Assembly (NCBI RefSeq): GCF_004762095.1
Contig: NZ_SIJH01000004.1
Coordinates: 62,001-126,000 of the forward strand
Direction of reading: 5' to 3'
DNA from: Tabrizicola caldifontis
GTDB taxonomy: Bacteria > Pseudomonadota > Alphaproteobacteria > Rhodobacterales > Rhodobacteraceae
Length of the DNA: 64,000 nt
Below are positions 42,639 through 51,589 of this stretch, one piece after another. Made by a program: the position numbers and the translations under genes. How positions within the stretch are numbered: the stretch's first letter is position 1; each line of letters opens with the position of its first letter. The notes beneath the pieces are model-generated. The model did not search any database. It worked only from the letters and a program-made list of their open reading frames with translations, and was not told the origin of the DNA.

Positions 42639-43454
42639 ATGAACAAGCCCGCGCCCGTCCCGATCGAACGCCCCGTGTCCCAGTTGCGTCTTGTCGCCAT
42701 CCCGCGCCTTGCCGCCGGCGGGCGCTGGCGGGTCGAAGCAATGCGCTCGCTTTCCGAACCCTGCCTGCTGTGGTTCACCAAGGGTCAGGGCCGCATCACC
42801 ATTTCCGGGGTGACGCGCGGATACACCGCGCACAACGCGATCTTCATCCCCGCCGGGGTGATGCACGGATTCGAGGCCGGGCCGCAGGTCTTCGGTACGG
42901 CCGTCTTCTTCGGGCGCGATCCAAAGGTCACCCTGCCGAAGGCGCCCCTGCACCTGCGCATCCGCGAGGTTCACGCCCAGCAGGAAGTGAACGTCCTGCT
43001 CGATTCGATCCTGCGGGAACTGGAAAGCGATACCCCCGCTAATGACCGTGCCGCCGAGGCCTATGTGGGACTTCTGGGCGTATGGCTGGAACGCCAGGCG
43101 AAGAAGGCCGAACCCGAATCCGCCCGGCCTGATGCCACCCGGCGCCTTGTCGCACGCTACACGGCGCTGCTGGAACGGAACTTCCGCACCGGCATGGGCG
43201 TGGCAGATTTTGCCGCCGCTCTGGGGGTGACGCCCACGCACCTTACGCGCTGCTGCAACATCGCCTGCGGCCGCCCCGCCATCGCCCTGCTGCAGGATCG
43301 GCGAATCTTCGAGGCACGCAAGCTTTTGACCGAGACGAAGCTGCCCGTGGCGCGTATCGCCGAACAGTTGGGCTTCAATTCGCCGGCCTATTTCACCCGC
43401 GCCTTCCAGCACCTGACGGGCAAGTCGCCGACCGCTTTCCGCCGATTGCCTTGA
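42639..43454 (+). CDS. AraC-family transcriptional regulator
   Basis: A 271-residue regulator. The N-terminal part is cupin-like (about residues 15-100: CLLWFTKGQGRITISGVTRGYTAHNAIFIPAGVMHGFEA). The C-terminal AraC domain has two helix-turn-helix units (about residues 185-271): GMGVADFAAALGVTPTHLTRCCNIACG and LPVARIAEQLGFNSPAYFTRAFQHLTGKSPTAFRRLP, both close to the family profile. The start at 42639 is the first ATG that fits the domain. It lies just upstream of the ABC transporter on the same strand and probably controls it; short repeats in the intervening gap are candidate operators. The effector is unknown. Confidence 0.9.
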   Translation: MNKPAPVPIERPVSQLRLVAIPRLAAGGRWRVEAMRSLSEPCLLWFTKGQGRITISGVTRGYTAHNAIFIPAGVMHGFEAGPQVFGTAVFFGRDPKVTLPKAPLHLRIREVHAQQEVNVLLDSILRELESDTPANDRAAEAYVGLLGVWLERQAKKAEPESARPDATRRLVARYTALLERNFRTGMGVADFAAALGVTPTHLTRCCNIACGRPAIALLQDRRIFEARKLLTETKLPVARIAEQLGFNSPAYFTRAFQHLTGKSPTAFRRLP

Positions 43455-43510
43455 GCAGACCTGCGTTCCGGGTGCAACCGGTCCCATGTGTTGTCAGATT
43501 GCGACAGCAG

Positions 43511-43600
43511 GCAAATGTTTTTCGACGGATTCATGTCGCAAATGTTGTGCAATGCGACGAAAGCAGTCGTTGACGCGCGGCGCAAAAAGTTGCGCAATGG
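43511..43600 (+). promoter_or_regulatory. Candidate operator and promoter of the ABC transporter operon
   Basis: GCAAATGTT occurs at 43511-43519 and again at 43538-43546, 27 bases apart. GTCGCA and TGCGAC (43535-43540 and 43553-43558) flank the second copy as an inverted repeat. Immediately downstream TTGACG (43570-43575) and CGCAAT (43593-43598) are 17 bases apart. Directly repeated sites abutting a -35 are typical for AraC-type activators. Confidence 0.4.
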
Positions 43601-43722
43601 CAGACGGGGGCGCGGGGAACGCAGCACTGCCCTGGGTGACCGTCAGATGGTCGCCAGAGGCAGAACGGGTTCCGTCGCGGCCGGAACAAGAACCTAAAAA
43701 AGACCTTACAGGGAGACACAAA

Positions 43723-45357
43723 ATGACCACGACCAAGGCCAAGGCCGGACTGCACCCGGGGGCCCTGATGCATGCCGAGGAGTACAGGGCCGGCAAGATC
43801 AGCCGGCGCGAATTCCTGACCCGTTCCACCGCGCTTGGCGTGTCGGCCGCCGCCGCCTACGGTCTGATCGGGCTTTCGGCTCCGGCAAAGGCGCAAGAGC
43901 CGAAGATCGGCGGCATCATCCGCTGCGCGATGGAAGTCAAAGGCACCAAGGATCCGCGCCTGGCGGACTGGCCGCAGATTTCCAACATCTATCGCGGCTG
44001 GCTGGAATACCTGATCCAGTACAACGCCGACGGAACCTTCGAGGGGCGCCTGCTGGAAAGCTGGGAAGCCAATGCCGACGCAACCCAATACACGCTGAAG
44101 GTCCGTCAGGGCGTGAAATGGAACAACGGCGACGATTTCACCGCAGACGACGTTGTGCGCAACTTTGCCCGCTGGGCCGATGGCACTGTGGAAGGCAACG
44201 CCACCGCCAGCCGCTTCGTGGCGCTTGCCGACCCGGAGACCAAGCAGCTGCGCGAGGGCGCCGTGGTCAAGCTTGACGATTACACGGTGCAGCTGAACCT
44301 TTCGCAGTCCGACGTGGCGATCGTGCCCAACGTCGCCGACTATCCCTGCGCCGTGGTGCATTCCAGCTTCATCGACGGGCAGGATCCGGCCGAAAACCCG
44401 ATCGGCACCGGCCCCTATGTGCCGCAGGAAGTTTCGGTCGGCCAGAAGGCCGTGCTGGTGCGCGCACCGAACCATCAGTGGTGGGGCGGCACCGCCCCCC
44501 TGGACGAGATCCACTACATCGACTTCGGCACCGACCCTTCGACCATGGTCGCGCTGGCCGGTTCGGACGAGATCGACTGCAACTACGAAACCACCGGCGA
44601 CTTCATCGAACAGCTCGACGCTCTGGGCTGGAACAAGCTTGAGGTGGTGACGGCTGCAACGATCGTCGTGCGGATGAACTCGGCCACGTCCGACCTCTAC
44701 AAGGACAAGGCCGTGCGCCAGGCGATCCAGCTGGCCGTCGATCCGGCGGTCGTCCTGGAACTGGGCTACAACAACCTGGGCACCACGGCGGAAAACCACC
44801 ATGCCTGCCCTGTGCACCCGGAATATGCCAAGCTGCCGCCGCAGGTGATCAACCCCGCTGGGCTGAAACCAGCGATCGAGGCCGCCGGTCTGGCCAATGC
44901 CGAATTCGAGATCATCTCGCTTGACGACGGCTTCGAGGCGGCGACCACCGCCGCCGTGGTTGCGCAGCTGAAGGATGCCGGGCTGAACGTCAAGCACACG
45001 GTCATGCCGGGCTCGACCTTCTGGAACGACTGGCAGAAGTATCCCTTCTCCTCGACGACCTGGAACCACCGCCCGCTGGCAGTGCAGAACATGTCGCTGG
45101 CGTATACCTCGACAGGATCATGGAACGAGACGGGAATGGCGAACCCCGAGTTCGACGCGCTCATGGTCGAGGCGCTGGCCCTGGCAGATGCCGACGCCCG
45201 CCGCGAGGTGATGGCCAAGCTGGAAGCAATCCTTCAGGACGAAGGCTACATCATCCAGCCTTACTGGCGTTCGCTGTTCGCCCATGCCCGGCCGGGCGTG
45301 AACGTCGAGCGGCACCCCTCGAACGAGCACCAGCACTACAAGTGGTCGCTCGCCTGA
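43723..45357 (+). CDS. ABC transporter substrate-binding protein, peptide/oligopeptide type (SBP_bac_5)
   Basis: A 544-residue periplasmic protein. The N-terminus carries a twin-arginine signal (KISRREFLTRSTALGVSAAAAYGLIGLSAPAKAQ; key residues SRREFL), as TAT-exported binding proteins of this order often do. The mature part follows the family 5 layout: LLESWEANADATQYTLKVRQGVKWNNGDDFTADDVV, ENPIGTGPYVPQEV, DKAVRQAIQLAVD and a C-terminal EAILQDEGYIIQPYW. The ATG at 43723 has GGGAGA six bases upstream; the frame extends further 5' without support. The ligand could be a peptide, opine or other amino compound and is not readable from sequence. Confidence 0.92.
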   Translation: MTTTKAKAGLHPGALMHAEEYRAGKISRREFLTRSTALGVSAAAAYGLIGLSAPAKAQEPKIGGIIRCAMEVKGTKDPRLADWPQISNIYRGWLEYLIQYNADGTFEGRLLESWEANADATQYTLKVRQGVKWNNGDDFTADDVVRNFARWADGTVEGNATASRFVALADPETKQLREGAVVKLDDYTVQLNLSQSDVAIVPNVADYPCAVVHSSFIDGQDPAENPIGTGPYVPQEVSVGQKAVLVRAPNHQWWGGTAPLDEIHYIDFGTDPSTMVALAGSDEIDCNYETTGDFIEQLDALGWNKLEVVTAATIVVRMNSATSDLYKDKAVRQAIQLAVDPAVVLELGYNNLGTTAENHHACPVHPEYAKLPPQVINPAGLKPAIEAAGLANAEFEIISLDDGFEAATTAAVVAQLKDAGLNVKHTVMPGSTFWNDWQKYPFSSTTWNHRPLAVQNMSLAYTSTGSWNETGMANPEFDALMVEALALADADARREVMAKLEAILQDEGYIIQPYWRSLFAHARPGVNVERHPSNEHQHYKWSLA

Positions 45358-45368
45358 TTCGGTGAACG

Positions 45369-45396
45369 GCCGGGCGCGCCTTCGGGTGCGCCCGGC
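45369..45396 (+). other. mRNA stem-loop between binding-protein and permease genes
   Basis: GCCGGGCGC (45369-45377) pairs perfectly with GCGCCCGGC (45388-45396) with a ten-base loop. It lies 12 bases after the binding-protein stop and is not followed by T residues. Such hairpins usually protect the 3' end of the binding-protein message so that it is made in excess over the permeases. Confidence 0.5.
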
Positions 45397-45470
45397 GCGC
45401 CGGCCAGCCCATTCCCGCCCGTGCGCCCGCGCTGTCGGCCGCCCAGCCCGCAGGGAGCAGAGCCAGACAC

Positions 45471-46550
45471 ATGCTCATCTTCATCCTCCGCCGCCTGGGA
45501 CTGATGCTCCTTACGGCCTTTGTCCTGACATTTATCGTCTTCTACCTGACCAACCTGCCGCCGAACCTGGAAAAACTGGCCCGCAGCGAAGGCTCGGTCC
45601 GGATGACTGACGAATCGGTTGCCGCCTGGATCGAACAGAATGGCCACGGCGGATCGGTGCTGCTGCGCTATGGCCAGTGGCTGGGCGTGGTGCCCGGCTG
45701 GACACGGGTCGATGACAAGGGCGTGCCCCGGGGCCGCTGCTTTGCCGCGGGCACCGACCCGACCGCTGCGCCGCGCTATTGCGGCATCCTTCAGGGCAAC
45801 TGGGGACATTCCACCTTCTTCCGCGGCCCCGTCCTGCCGAACCTTGCCGAAAAGCTGTCGGCAACCGGCTGGCTGATGCTCTGGGTGATGATCGTGATGA
45901 TCCCCTCATCCCTCATCATCGGGGTGGTGGCCGGAATGCGCGAGGGCAGCCGGACCGACCGCGTGCTGTCCACTTTCTCCATCGCCACCACGGCGACGCC
46001 GGAATACGTCTCGGGCGTGATTCTGGTCGCGCTCCTTGCCTCGCCGGTCACGGGCCTGTCGCCGCTTCTGGCCGACTGGGGTCTGATCGAGGGCAAGGTG
46101 CTGTTCCAAGGCGCCGCCTCGCCCGACCGCATCACTTTCTGGAGCTTCACGCTGCCGGTGATGACCATTGCGCTTTACGGCATTGGCTACATTGCCCGGA
46201 TGACGCGGGCGAGCATGACCGAGGTGATGACCGCGCAATACATCCGCACGGCCCGGCTGAAGGGTGCCAGTTTCCGCCAGGTGGTGCTGAAACACGCGCT
46301 GAGAAACGCGCTGATCGCACCCTTCACGGTGATCATGCTGCAGTTCCCCTGGCTTCTGAACGGTGTCGTCATCGTGGAAACCCTGTTCAACTACAAGGGC
46401 TTCGGCTGGACGCTGGTTCAGGCCGCGGGCAACAACGACATCAACCTCCTGCTCGGCTGTTCAGTCGTGGCGGTGTTCGTGGTGCTGGTGACCCAGCTGA
46501 TCTCGGACATCGGCTATGTGTTCCTGAACCCGCGCATCCGGCTGTCGTAG
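45471..46550 (+). CDS. ABC transporter permease, DppB/OppB type
   Basis: A 359-residue inner-membrane permease. The first helix is at residues 5-27. A long periplasmic loop (about residues 28-130) contains two cysteines (RGRCFAAG and RYCGILQG). The transport domain has helices from about 133. The EAA coupling loop reads MTRASMTEVMTAQYIRTARLKGASFRQVVLKHALRNALI (about residues 244-282), with the conserved RTARLKG. It is the first of two permeases of the importer, 113 bases after the binding-protein gene and 8 bases before the second permease. Confidence 0.92.
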   Translation: MLIFILRRLGLMLLTAFVLTFIVFYLTNLPPNLEKLARSEGSVRMTDESVAAWIEQNGHGGSVLLRYGQWLGVVPGWTRVDDKGVPRGRCFAAGTDPTAAPRYCGILQGNWGHSTFFRGPVLPNLAEKLSATGWLMLWVMIVMIPSSLIIGVVAGMREGSRTDRVLSTFSIATTATPEYVSGVILVALLASPVTGLSPLLADWGLIEGKVLFQGAASPDRITFWSFTLPVMTIALYGIGYIARMTRASMTEVMTAQYIRTARLKGASFRQVVLKHALRNALIAPFTVIMLQFPWLLNGVVIVETLFNYKGFGWTLVQAAGNNDINLLLGCSVVAVFVVLVTQLISDIGYVFLNPRIRLS

Positions 46551-46558
46551 GGGGCAAG

Positions 46559-47722
46559 ATGGAAGACCTGACCTATACCGCAATCCTTGGCCGCGTGATC
46601 GCGCAGTTCCTGCCGGTCTGGATCGCGCTGGTGGTGACCTTCGCCGTCTCGATCGCCTTCAAGCGCAGGCTGGGGCTTTACGGCAAACTGTTCGACAGTC
46701 CGGTGGGGATGATCGGTTTCGGCATCGTGATGTTTTGGGTATTCACGGCGCTTCTGGCCGACCACATCATCACCTTCGACCCCTATCTGCAGATCTCGGG
46801 CATGAAGAACAAGCCTATGGGCACCGTTCTCGCCAACGCGGCCGAGGGGCAATACAGCCACTTCCTCTTCGGCGGCGACCATCTGGCGCGCGACGTGTTC
46901 AGCCGCATGGTGATGGGCGCGCGCGAGGTGCTGAAGATCGCCCCCGCAGCCACACTTTTCGCCTTCATGGTCGGGATCACGCTTGGCCTTCCGGCGGGCT
47001 ATTTCGGCGGCAGGCTGGACACGGGTCTGTCCTTCCTGGCCAACCTCGTCCTGGCCTTCCCGGTGATCCTGCTCTTCTACCTCCTCGTGACGCCCGAGAT
47101 CCGCCAGACCGGCATACCGGTGGTGCTGGCGGCGCTGCTGTTCCTGTTCCCGATCATTTTCCTGACGGTGCTTCTGAACGCGCGCTTCTTCACCGACCCG
47201 ATGAAACGCAACCTCTATGTCGGAGCGGTGCTGATCATCGGTGCCTGGGCCTATTCGGGCCTTGCCTTCAACGCCGACCCGCTGGGCGTCTGGACCATGT
47301 CGCCCAACATGCTGAACGTCTTCGTCTCGGTCGTTTTCGTCAACGCCCCCACTGTCTTCCGCATCGTGCGCGGCATCGTGATGGATCTCAAATCCCGCGA
47401 TTACGTCGCCGCCGGCCAGACCCGGGGCGAGGGCCCCTGGTACATCATGCTGTGGGAAATCCTTCCCAACGCGCGCGGCCCCCTCATCGTCGATTTCTGC
47501 CTGCGCATCGGCTATACAACGATCCTGCTGGGCACGCTGGGCTTCTTCGGCCTCGGTGTCGCGCCCGACAGCCCTGACTGGGGCTCGACCATCGACGACG
47601 GGCGCAAGACCCTTTCCATGTTCCCCCACGCCGCCCTGGTGCCCGCGCTGGCGTTGATGAGCCTTGTGCTTGGCCTGAACCTTCTGGCCGATGGCCTGCG
47701 CGAAGAAAGCCTGAGGGACTGA
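46559..47722 (+). CDS. ABC transporter permease, DppC/OppC type with extra hydrophobic insertion
   Basis: A 387-residue permease with an ATG just 8 bases after the first permease stop; the same frame is open far upstream but only as a shadow. The DppC-like core includes LFGGDHLARDVFSRMVMGAREVLKI (about residues 100-124) and the EAA loop VRGIVMDLKSRDYVAAGQTRGEGPWYIMLWEILPNARGPLI. It ends with the ILLGTLGFFGLGVAPDSPDWGSTIDDGR region. Between the helix at about residue 165 and the EAA loop, roughly 70 additional residues with two hydrophobic segments are inserted (IPVVLAALLFLFPIIFLTVLL and LYVGAVLIIGAWAYSGLAF), so it is well above the usual 290-310 residues. Confidence 0.9.
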   Translation: MEDLTYTAILGRVIAQFLPVWIALVVTFAVSIAFKRRLGLYGKLFDSPVGMIGFGIVMFWVFTALLADHIITFDPYLQISGMKNKPMGTVLANAAEGQYSHFLFGGDHLARDVFSRMVMGAREVLKIAPAATLFAFMVGITLGLPAGYFGGRLDTGLSFLANLVLAFPVILLFYLLVTPEIRQTGIPVVLAALLFLFPIIFLTVLLNARFFTDPMKRNLYVGAVLIIGAWAYSGLAFNADPLGVWTMSPNMLNVFVSVVFVNAPTVFRIVRGIVMDLKSRDYVAAGQTRGEGPWYIMLWEILPNARGPLIVDFCLRIGYTTILLGTLGFFGLGVAPDSPDWGSTIDDGRKTLSMFPHAALVPALALMSLVLGLNLLADGLREESLRD

Positions 47723-47738
47723 TGTCTTCCTCTCTGCT

Positions 47739-47777
47739 CAAATATCCCACGGGGGTGCGGGGGTGTGAAACCCCCGC
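47739..47777 (+). repeat. Dispersed CAAATATCCC-hairpin repeat, copy 2
   Basis: CAAATATCCC (47739-47748), then GGGGGTG, then the hairpin GCGGGGGT (47757-47764) with ACCCCCGC (47770-47777) around GTGAA. It shares its leading 10-mer and the GGGG(G)TG step with the copy at 19017-19067. It occupies the 81-base gap between permease and ATPase genes inside an operon. Confidence 0.55.
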
Positions 47778-47803
47778 TCTGCCGCCCGTCACAGGAGTAT
47801 GCC

Positions 47804-49885
47804 ATGCCTGACTGGGACCCCTCGCAACCGATCCTGGAAATCGACCATCTCTCGATTTCCTTCTTCACCCGCCTGCGCGAAATCCCCGCGGTGATGGATT
47901 TCTCCTGCACCGTCATGGCCGGCGAGGCGATGGGGCTGGTGGGCGAATCCGGCTGCGGAAAATCCACCGTGGCGCTGGCCGTGATGCGCGAACTGGGCAA
48001 GACCGGCCGCATCACCGGCGGAAGCATCAGGTTCAAGGGCCGCGATCTGACCAGGATGAGCGACGAGGAACTGCGGCATATCCGCGGCTCGGAAATCGCG
48101 ATGATCTATCAGGAACCCATGGCCAGCCTGAACCCGGCTATGAAGATCGGCGCGCAGCTGGCCGAGGTGCCGATGATCCACTCCGGCATGCCGAAGGACG
48201 AGGCCTGGAAGCTTGCCCGCCAGATCGTCGCCGACGTGCGCCTGCCCGACCCTGACCGGATCATCCATTCCTACCCTCATCAGCTGTCCGGCGGCCAGCA
48301 GCAGCGCATTGTCATCGCCATGGCGCTGATGGCCAAGCCTGCGCTGCTGATCCTTGACGAACCCACCACCGCGCTTGACGTGACGGTCGAGGCAGGCATC
48401 GTCGATCTGGTCAAGGAACTGGGCGAGAAATACGGCACATCGATGCTGTTCATCAGCCACAACCTCGGCCTCGTCCTGGATGTCTGCGACCGGATCTGCG
48501 TGATGTATTCCGGCGAGGCGGTCGAGACCGGCAGCGTGACCGAGGTCTTCGACAAGATGCGCCACCCCTACACCCAGGCGCTTTTCCGCTCCATCCCCCT
48601 GCCCGGCGCCGACAAGAACGCAAGGCCCCTGATCAGCATTCCGGGGAATTTCCCCCTGCCTCACGAACGCCCGCCGGGCTGCAACTTCGGGCCGCGCTGC
48701 GACTATTTCCAGAAGGGCCGTTGCGACGCAGCCGATGTGCCGATGTTCCCCGTCCCCGGTGATGACCGCCACGAAACCCGCTGCCTGCGCTGGCAGGAAA
48801 TCGACTGGGACGCCCCGCCGGCAAAGCGCGACGTCAAGGAGCGGGCCCCGATCGGTCGCGTCGTGCTGAAGATGCAGGATCTGAAGAAATACTACGCCGT
48901 CTCGACCGGCGCCTTCGGAGGCGGCGCAAGAAAGGTCGTCAAGGCCAACGAAACGCTGTCCTTCGAGGCGCATGAAGGCGAAACGCTGGCCATCGTGGGC
49001 GAATCCGGTTGCGGAAAGTCCACCTTCGCCAAGGTGCTGATGGGTCTGGAAACCGCGACCTCCGGCTCGATCATGCTGTTTGACGAGAATGTGCAATCGA
49101 CCCCGATCCAGAAGCGCAATACCGACACGGTGTCTTCGGTGCAGATGGTCTTCCAGAATCCGTTCGACACGCTGAACCCCTCGATGACGGTGGGCCGCCA
49201 GATCATCCGCGCGCTGGAGATCTTCAAGTACGGCAAGTCCGATGCCGAACGCCACCAGCGCATGCTGGAGCTTCTCGACCTTGTGAAGCTGCCCCGTGCC
49301 TTTGCCGACCGGATGCCCCGCCAGCTGTCCGGCGGGCAGAAGCAGCGCGTGGGCATCGCCCGCGCCTTCGCCGGTGGCGCCAAGGTCGTGGTGGCCGATG
49401 AACCCGTGAGCGCACTGGATGTCAGCGTGCAGGCCGCGGTGACCGACCTTCTGATGGATATCCAGCGGGAAAACCGTACGACGCTTCTGTTCATCAGCCA
49501 CGACCTCAGCATCGTCCGCTACCTGTCTGACCGGGTGATGGTGATGTATCTCGGCCATGTGATGGAAATGGGTACGACCGACCAGGTCTTTTCGCCCCCT
49601 TACCATCCCTATACCGAGGCGCTGCTTTCAGCCGTGCCGATTGCCGACACCCACGTGACGCGCAAGCGGATCGTTCTGGAAGGCGATATTCCCAGCGCCA
49701 TGAACCCGCCTCCGGGCTGTCCGTTCCAGACACGCTGCCGCTGGAAATCCCAGGTGCCCGGCGGCCTGTGCGAGCGCGAAGTGCCGCCTGTGCAGACGCT
49801 TGCCGAGGGGCACCAGATCAAGTGCCACCTCAGCCGCGAGGTGCTGGCGACGATGGAGCCGGTCATCCGGATTGCTGCCGAATAG
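47804..49885 (+). CDS. ABC transporter ATP-binding protein with two fused ATPase domains (OppD-OppF type)
   Basis: A 693-residue protein holding both nucleotide-binding domains of the peptide-type importer. Domain 1 has Walker A GESGCGKST (47-55), signature LSGGQQQR (about residues 162-169) and Walker B LLILDEPTTALD. It is followed by the oligopeptide C-terminal cysteine motif (PPGCNFGPRCDYF). Domain 2 has Walker A GESGCGKST (399-407), LSGGQKQR, and VVVADEPVSALD, then a second PPGCPFQTRCRWK motif. The start at 47804 follows AGGAG by six bases. The two halves are encoded separately in E. coli Opp/Dpp; fused forms such as GsiA occur elsewhere. Confidence 0.94.
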   Translation: MPDWDPSQPILEIDHLSISFFTRLREIPAVMDFSCTVMAGEAMGLVGESGCGKSTVALAVMRELGKTGRITGGSIRFKGRDLTRMSDEELRHIRGSEIAMIYQEPMASLNPAMKIGAQLAEVPMIHSGMPKDEAWKLARQIVADVRLPDPDRIIHSYPHQLSGGQQQRIVIAMALMAKPALLILDEPTTALDVTVEAGIVDLVKELGEKYGTSMLFISHNLGLVLDVCDRICVMYSGEAVETGSVTEVFDKMRHPYTQALFRSIPLPGADKNARPLISIPGNFPLPHERPPGCNFGPRCDYFQKGRCDAADVPMFPVPGDDRHETRCLRWQEIDWDAPPAKRDVKERAPIGRVVLKMQDLKKYYAVSTGAFGGGARKVVKANETLSFEAHEGETLAIVGESGCGKSTFAKVLMGLETATSGSIMLFDENVQSTPIQKRNTDTVSSVQMVFQNPFDTLNPSMTVGRQIIRALEIFKYGKSDAERHQRMLELLDLVKLPRAFADRMPRQLSGGQKQRVGIARAFAGGAKVVVADEPVSALDVSVQAAVTDLLMDIQRENRTTLLFISHDLSIVRYLSDRVMVMYLGHVMEMGTTDQVFSPPYHPYTEALLSAVPIADTHVTRKRIVLEGDIPSAMNPPPGCPFQTRCRWKSQVPGGLCEREVPPVQTLAEGHQIKCHLSREVLATMEPVIRIAAE

Positions 49886-49937
49886 CGAAGGAACCGCACT
49901 GCCCCGTCCTGCCATCAGGGCATGACGGCCCGCCGGT

Positions 49938-51500
49938 CTAGCGTTTCCCGAACAGCGAGCCGAGGATGCCGCGAACCAGGGCCTGGCCCGACCGTGTGCC
50001 CAGCTGACGCGCAAAGCTCTTGGCGAAGGCCGTGCTGATGGAATCCGACCGGCTTCCCCCGCCCGACGTGCGCGGCTTTGCGCCAGCTTCGCCATTGTTC
50101 CTGCCGTCGTAGCGCCGGGCTCGCTCGAACTCGCGCTTTTCTTCCTCCATCCGTTCCCTGGCACGGGCGGCCTCGGCAGCAGCCGCTTCGGTGCGGGCGC
50201 GCAACCGCTCGTAGGCGCTGTCCCGGTCCAGCGGCGTGTCATATTTTCCCCGTACCGGCGACGCAGCGATGATCGAGGCCCGAACATCATCCCCGATCGG
50301 GCCCAGCATGCTGGAAGGCGGCCGGATCAAGGTGCGCTGCGCAATTCCGGGAATGCCCTTCGCCTCCAGGAAAGAGGTCACCGCCTCACCGGTGGCAAGG
50401 TCGCGGATCGCCTCATCGATCCTGAAGGCCGGGTTCGGGCGGTAGGTTTCGGCCGCCTTGGCCAGATCCTTCTGATCCTTCGCCGTGAACGCACGCAGCG
50501 CATGCTGCACTCGGTTGCCTAGCTGGCTGAGGATCGTATCGGGCACGTCTGCCGGGTTCTGCGTAATGAAATATACCCCCACCCCCTTGGAACGGATCAG
50601 CCGCGCAACCTGCTCGACCCGCGAGATCAATGCCTTGGGTGCATCGTTGAAAAGAAGATGCGCCTCGTCGAAGAAGAAGACCAGCCTAGGCTTTTCGGGA
50701 TCGCCAACTTCCGGCAACGCCTCGAACAGTTCCGACAGCAGCCACAGCAGGAAGGTCGCGTAAAGCCGCGGCGCGTTCATAAGCCGGTCGGCGGCAAGGA
50801 TGCTGATCCGTCCCATCCCATCGGGAGCGACGGTCATGAGATCGGCCAGATCAAGCGCCGGCTCGCCGAAGAAGCCGGCGCCACCCTGGTTCTCCAGCAC
50901 AAGAAGCCGCCGCTGGATCGCACCTACCGAGTCTCGCGCGACCAGACCGTAGCGGGCTGAAATCTCCCTTGCGTTCTCGGCGACAAAGGTCAGCAGCGCC
51001 TGCAGATCCTTCAGGTCCAGCAGCGCAAGGCCTTCTTCATCGGCCAGGCGGAACGCCACGTTCAGAACGCCCTCCTGCGCCTCGGTCAGTTCTAGAAGCC
51101 GCGACAACAGAAGCGGCCCCATCTCCTCGACCGTGGCGCGGACAGGGTGGCCCTTCTCGCCGAACAGATCCCAGAATATCACGGGAAAGGCGCGATACTT
51201 CAGGTCAAGCCCGATGGTCTGGCTGCGCTTCATGAAGGCTTCGTGCAGCTTATGGTCTGCCGAACCGGCGACGGCGATTCCCGACAGGTCACCCTTTACA
51301 TCCGACAGGAACACCGGAACCCCGGCGGCCGAGAACCCCTCGGCCAGGATCTGCAGTGTCACCGTCTTGCCGGTGCCGGTGGCGCCCGCGATCAGGCCAT
51401 GACGGTTGCCATACCGCAGAAGCAGCCGCTGCGGCACGGCATGGCCTTCCCCGCCGCCGCCAACGAAGATGCTGTCTTCGGTCGAACCCTGCTCTGCCAC
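49938..51500 (-). CDS. HerA-like/DUF853 AAA ATPase
   Basis: A 520-residue cytoplasmic P-loop ATPase of the DUF853 family, related to HerA/FtsK. It has an N-terminal nucleotide site HGLIAGATGTGKT (Walker A GATGTGKT, 39-46), Walker B LVFFFDEAHLLF (about residues 267-278), an arginine-finger region IRSKGVGVYFITQNPADVPDTIL, and a C-terminal coiled coil (about residues 425-465, AEAARARERMEEEKREFERARR) before a basic tail. The start is GTG at 51500 with GAGGTG upstream. The family is widespread, but its cellular role is not established; no NurA nuclease is nearby. Confidence 0.87.
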   Translation of the reverse strand: MAEQGSTEDSIFVGGGGEGHAVPQRLLLRYGNRHGLIAGATGTGKTVTLQILAEGFSAAGVPVFLSDVKGDLSGIAVAGSADHKLHEAFMKRSQTIGLDLKYRAFPVIFWDLFGEKGHPVRATVEEMGPLLLSRLLELTEAQEGVLNVAFRLADEEGLALLDLKDLQALLTFVAENAREISARYGLVARDSVGAIQRRLLVLENQGGAGFFGEPALDLADLMTVAPDGMGRISILAADRLMNAPRLYATFLLWLLSELFEALPEVGDPEKPRLVFFFDEAHLLFNDAPKALISRVEQVARLIRSKGVGVYFITQNPADVPDTILSQLGNRVQHALRAFTAKDQKDLAKAAETYRPNPAFRIDEAIRDLATGEAVTSFLEAKGIPGIAQRTLIRPPSSMLGPIGDDVRASIIAASPVRGKYDTPLDRDSAYERLRARTEAAAAEAARARERMEEEKREFERARRYDGRNNGEAGAKPRTSGGGSRSDSISTAFAKSFARQLGTRSGQALVRGILGSLFGKR

Positions 51501-51589
51501 GTCACACCTCTTGCCCTGATCGCATCCCCGACGGCCACCCTTTGCGCCGCACGGCCGCTTGTCGCCCGGGGCCAGAATACATTCTTAAC

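Noticed and set aside
47789-49606. 605-codon ORF on - opposite the double ATPase gene
   Set aside because: Shadow frame; the + strand has two complete ABC ATPase motif sets.
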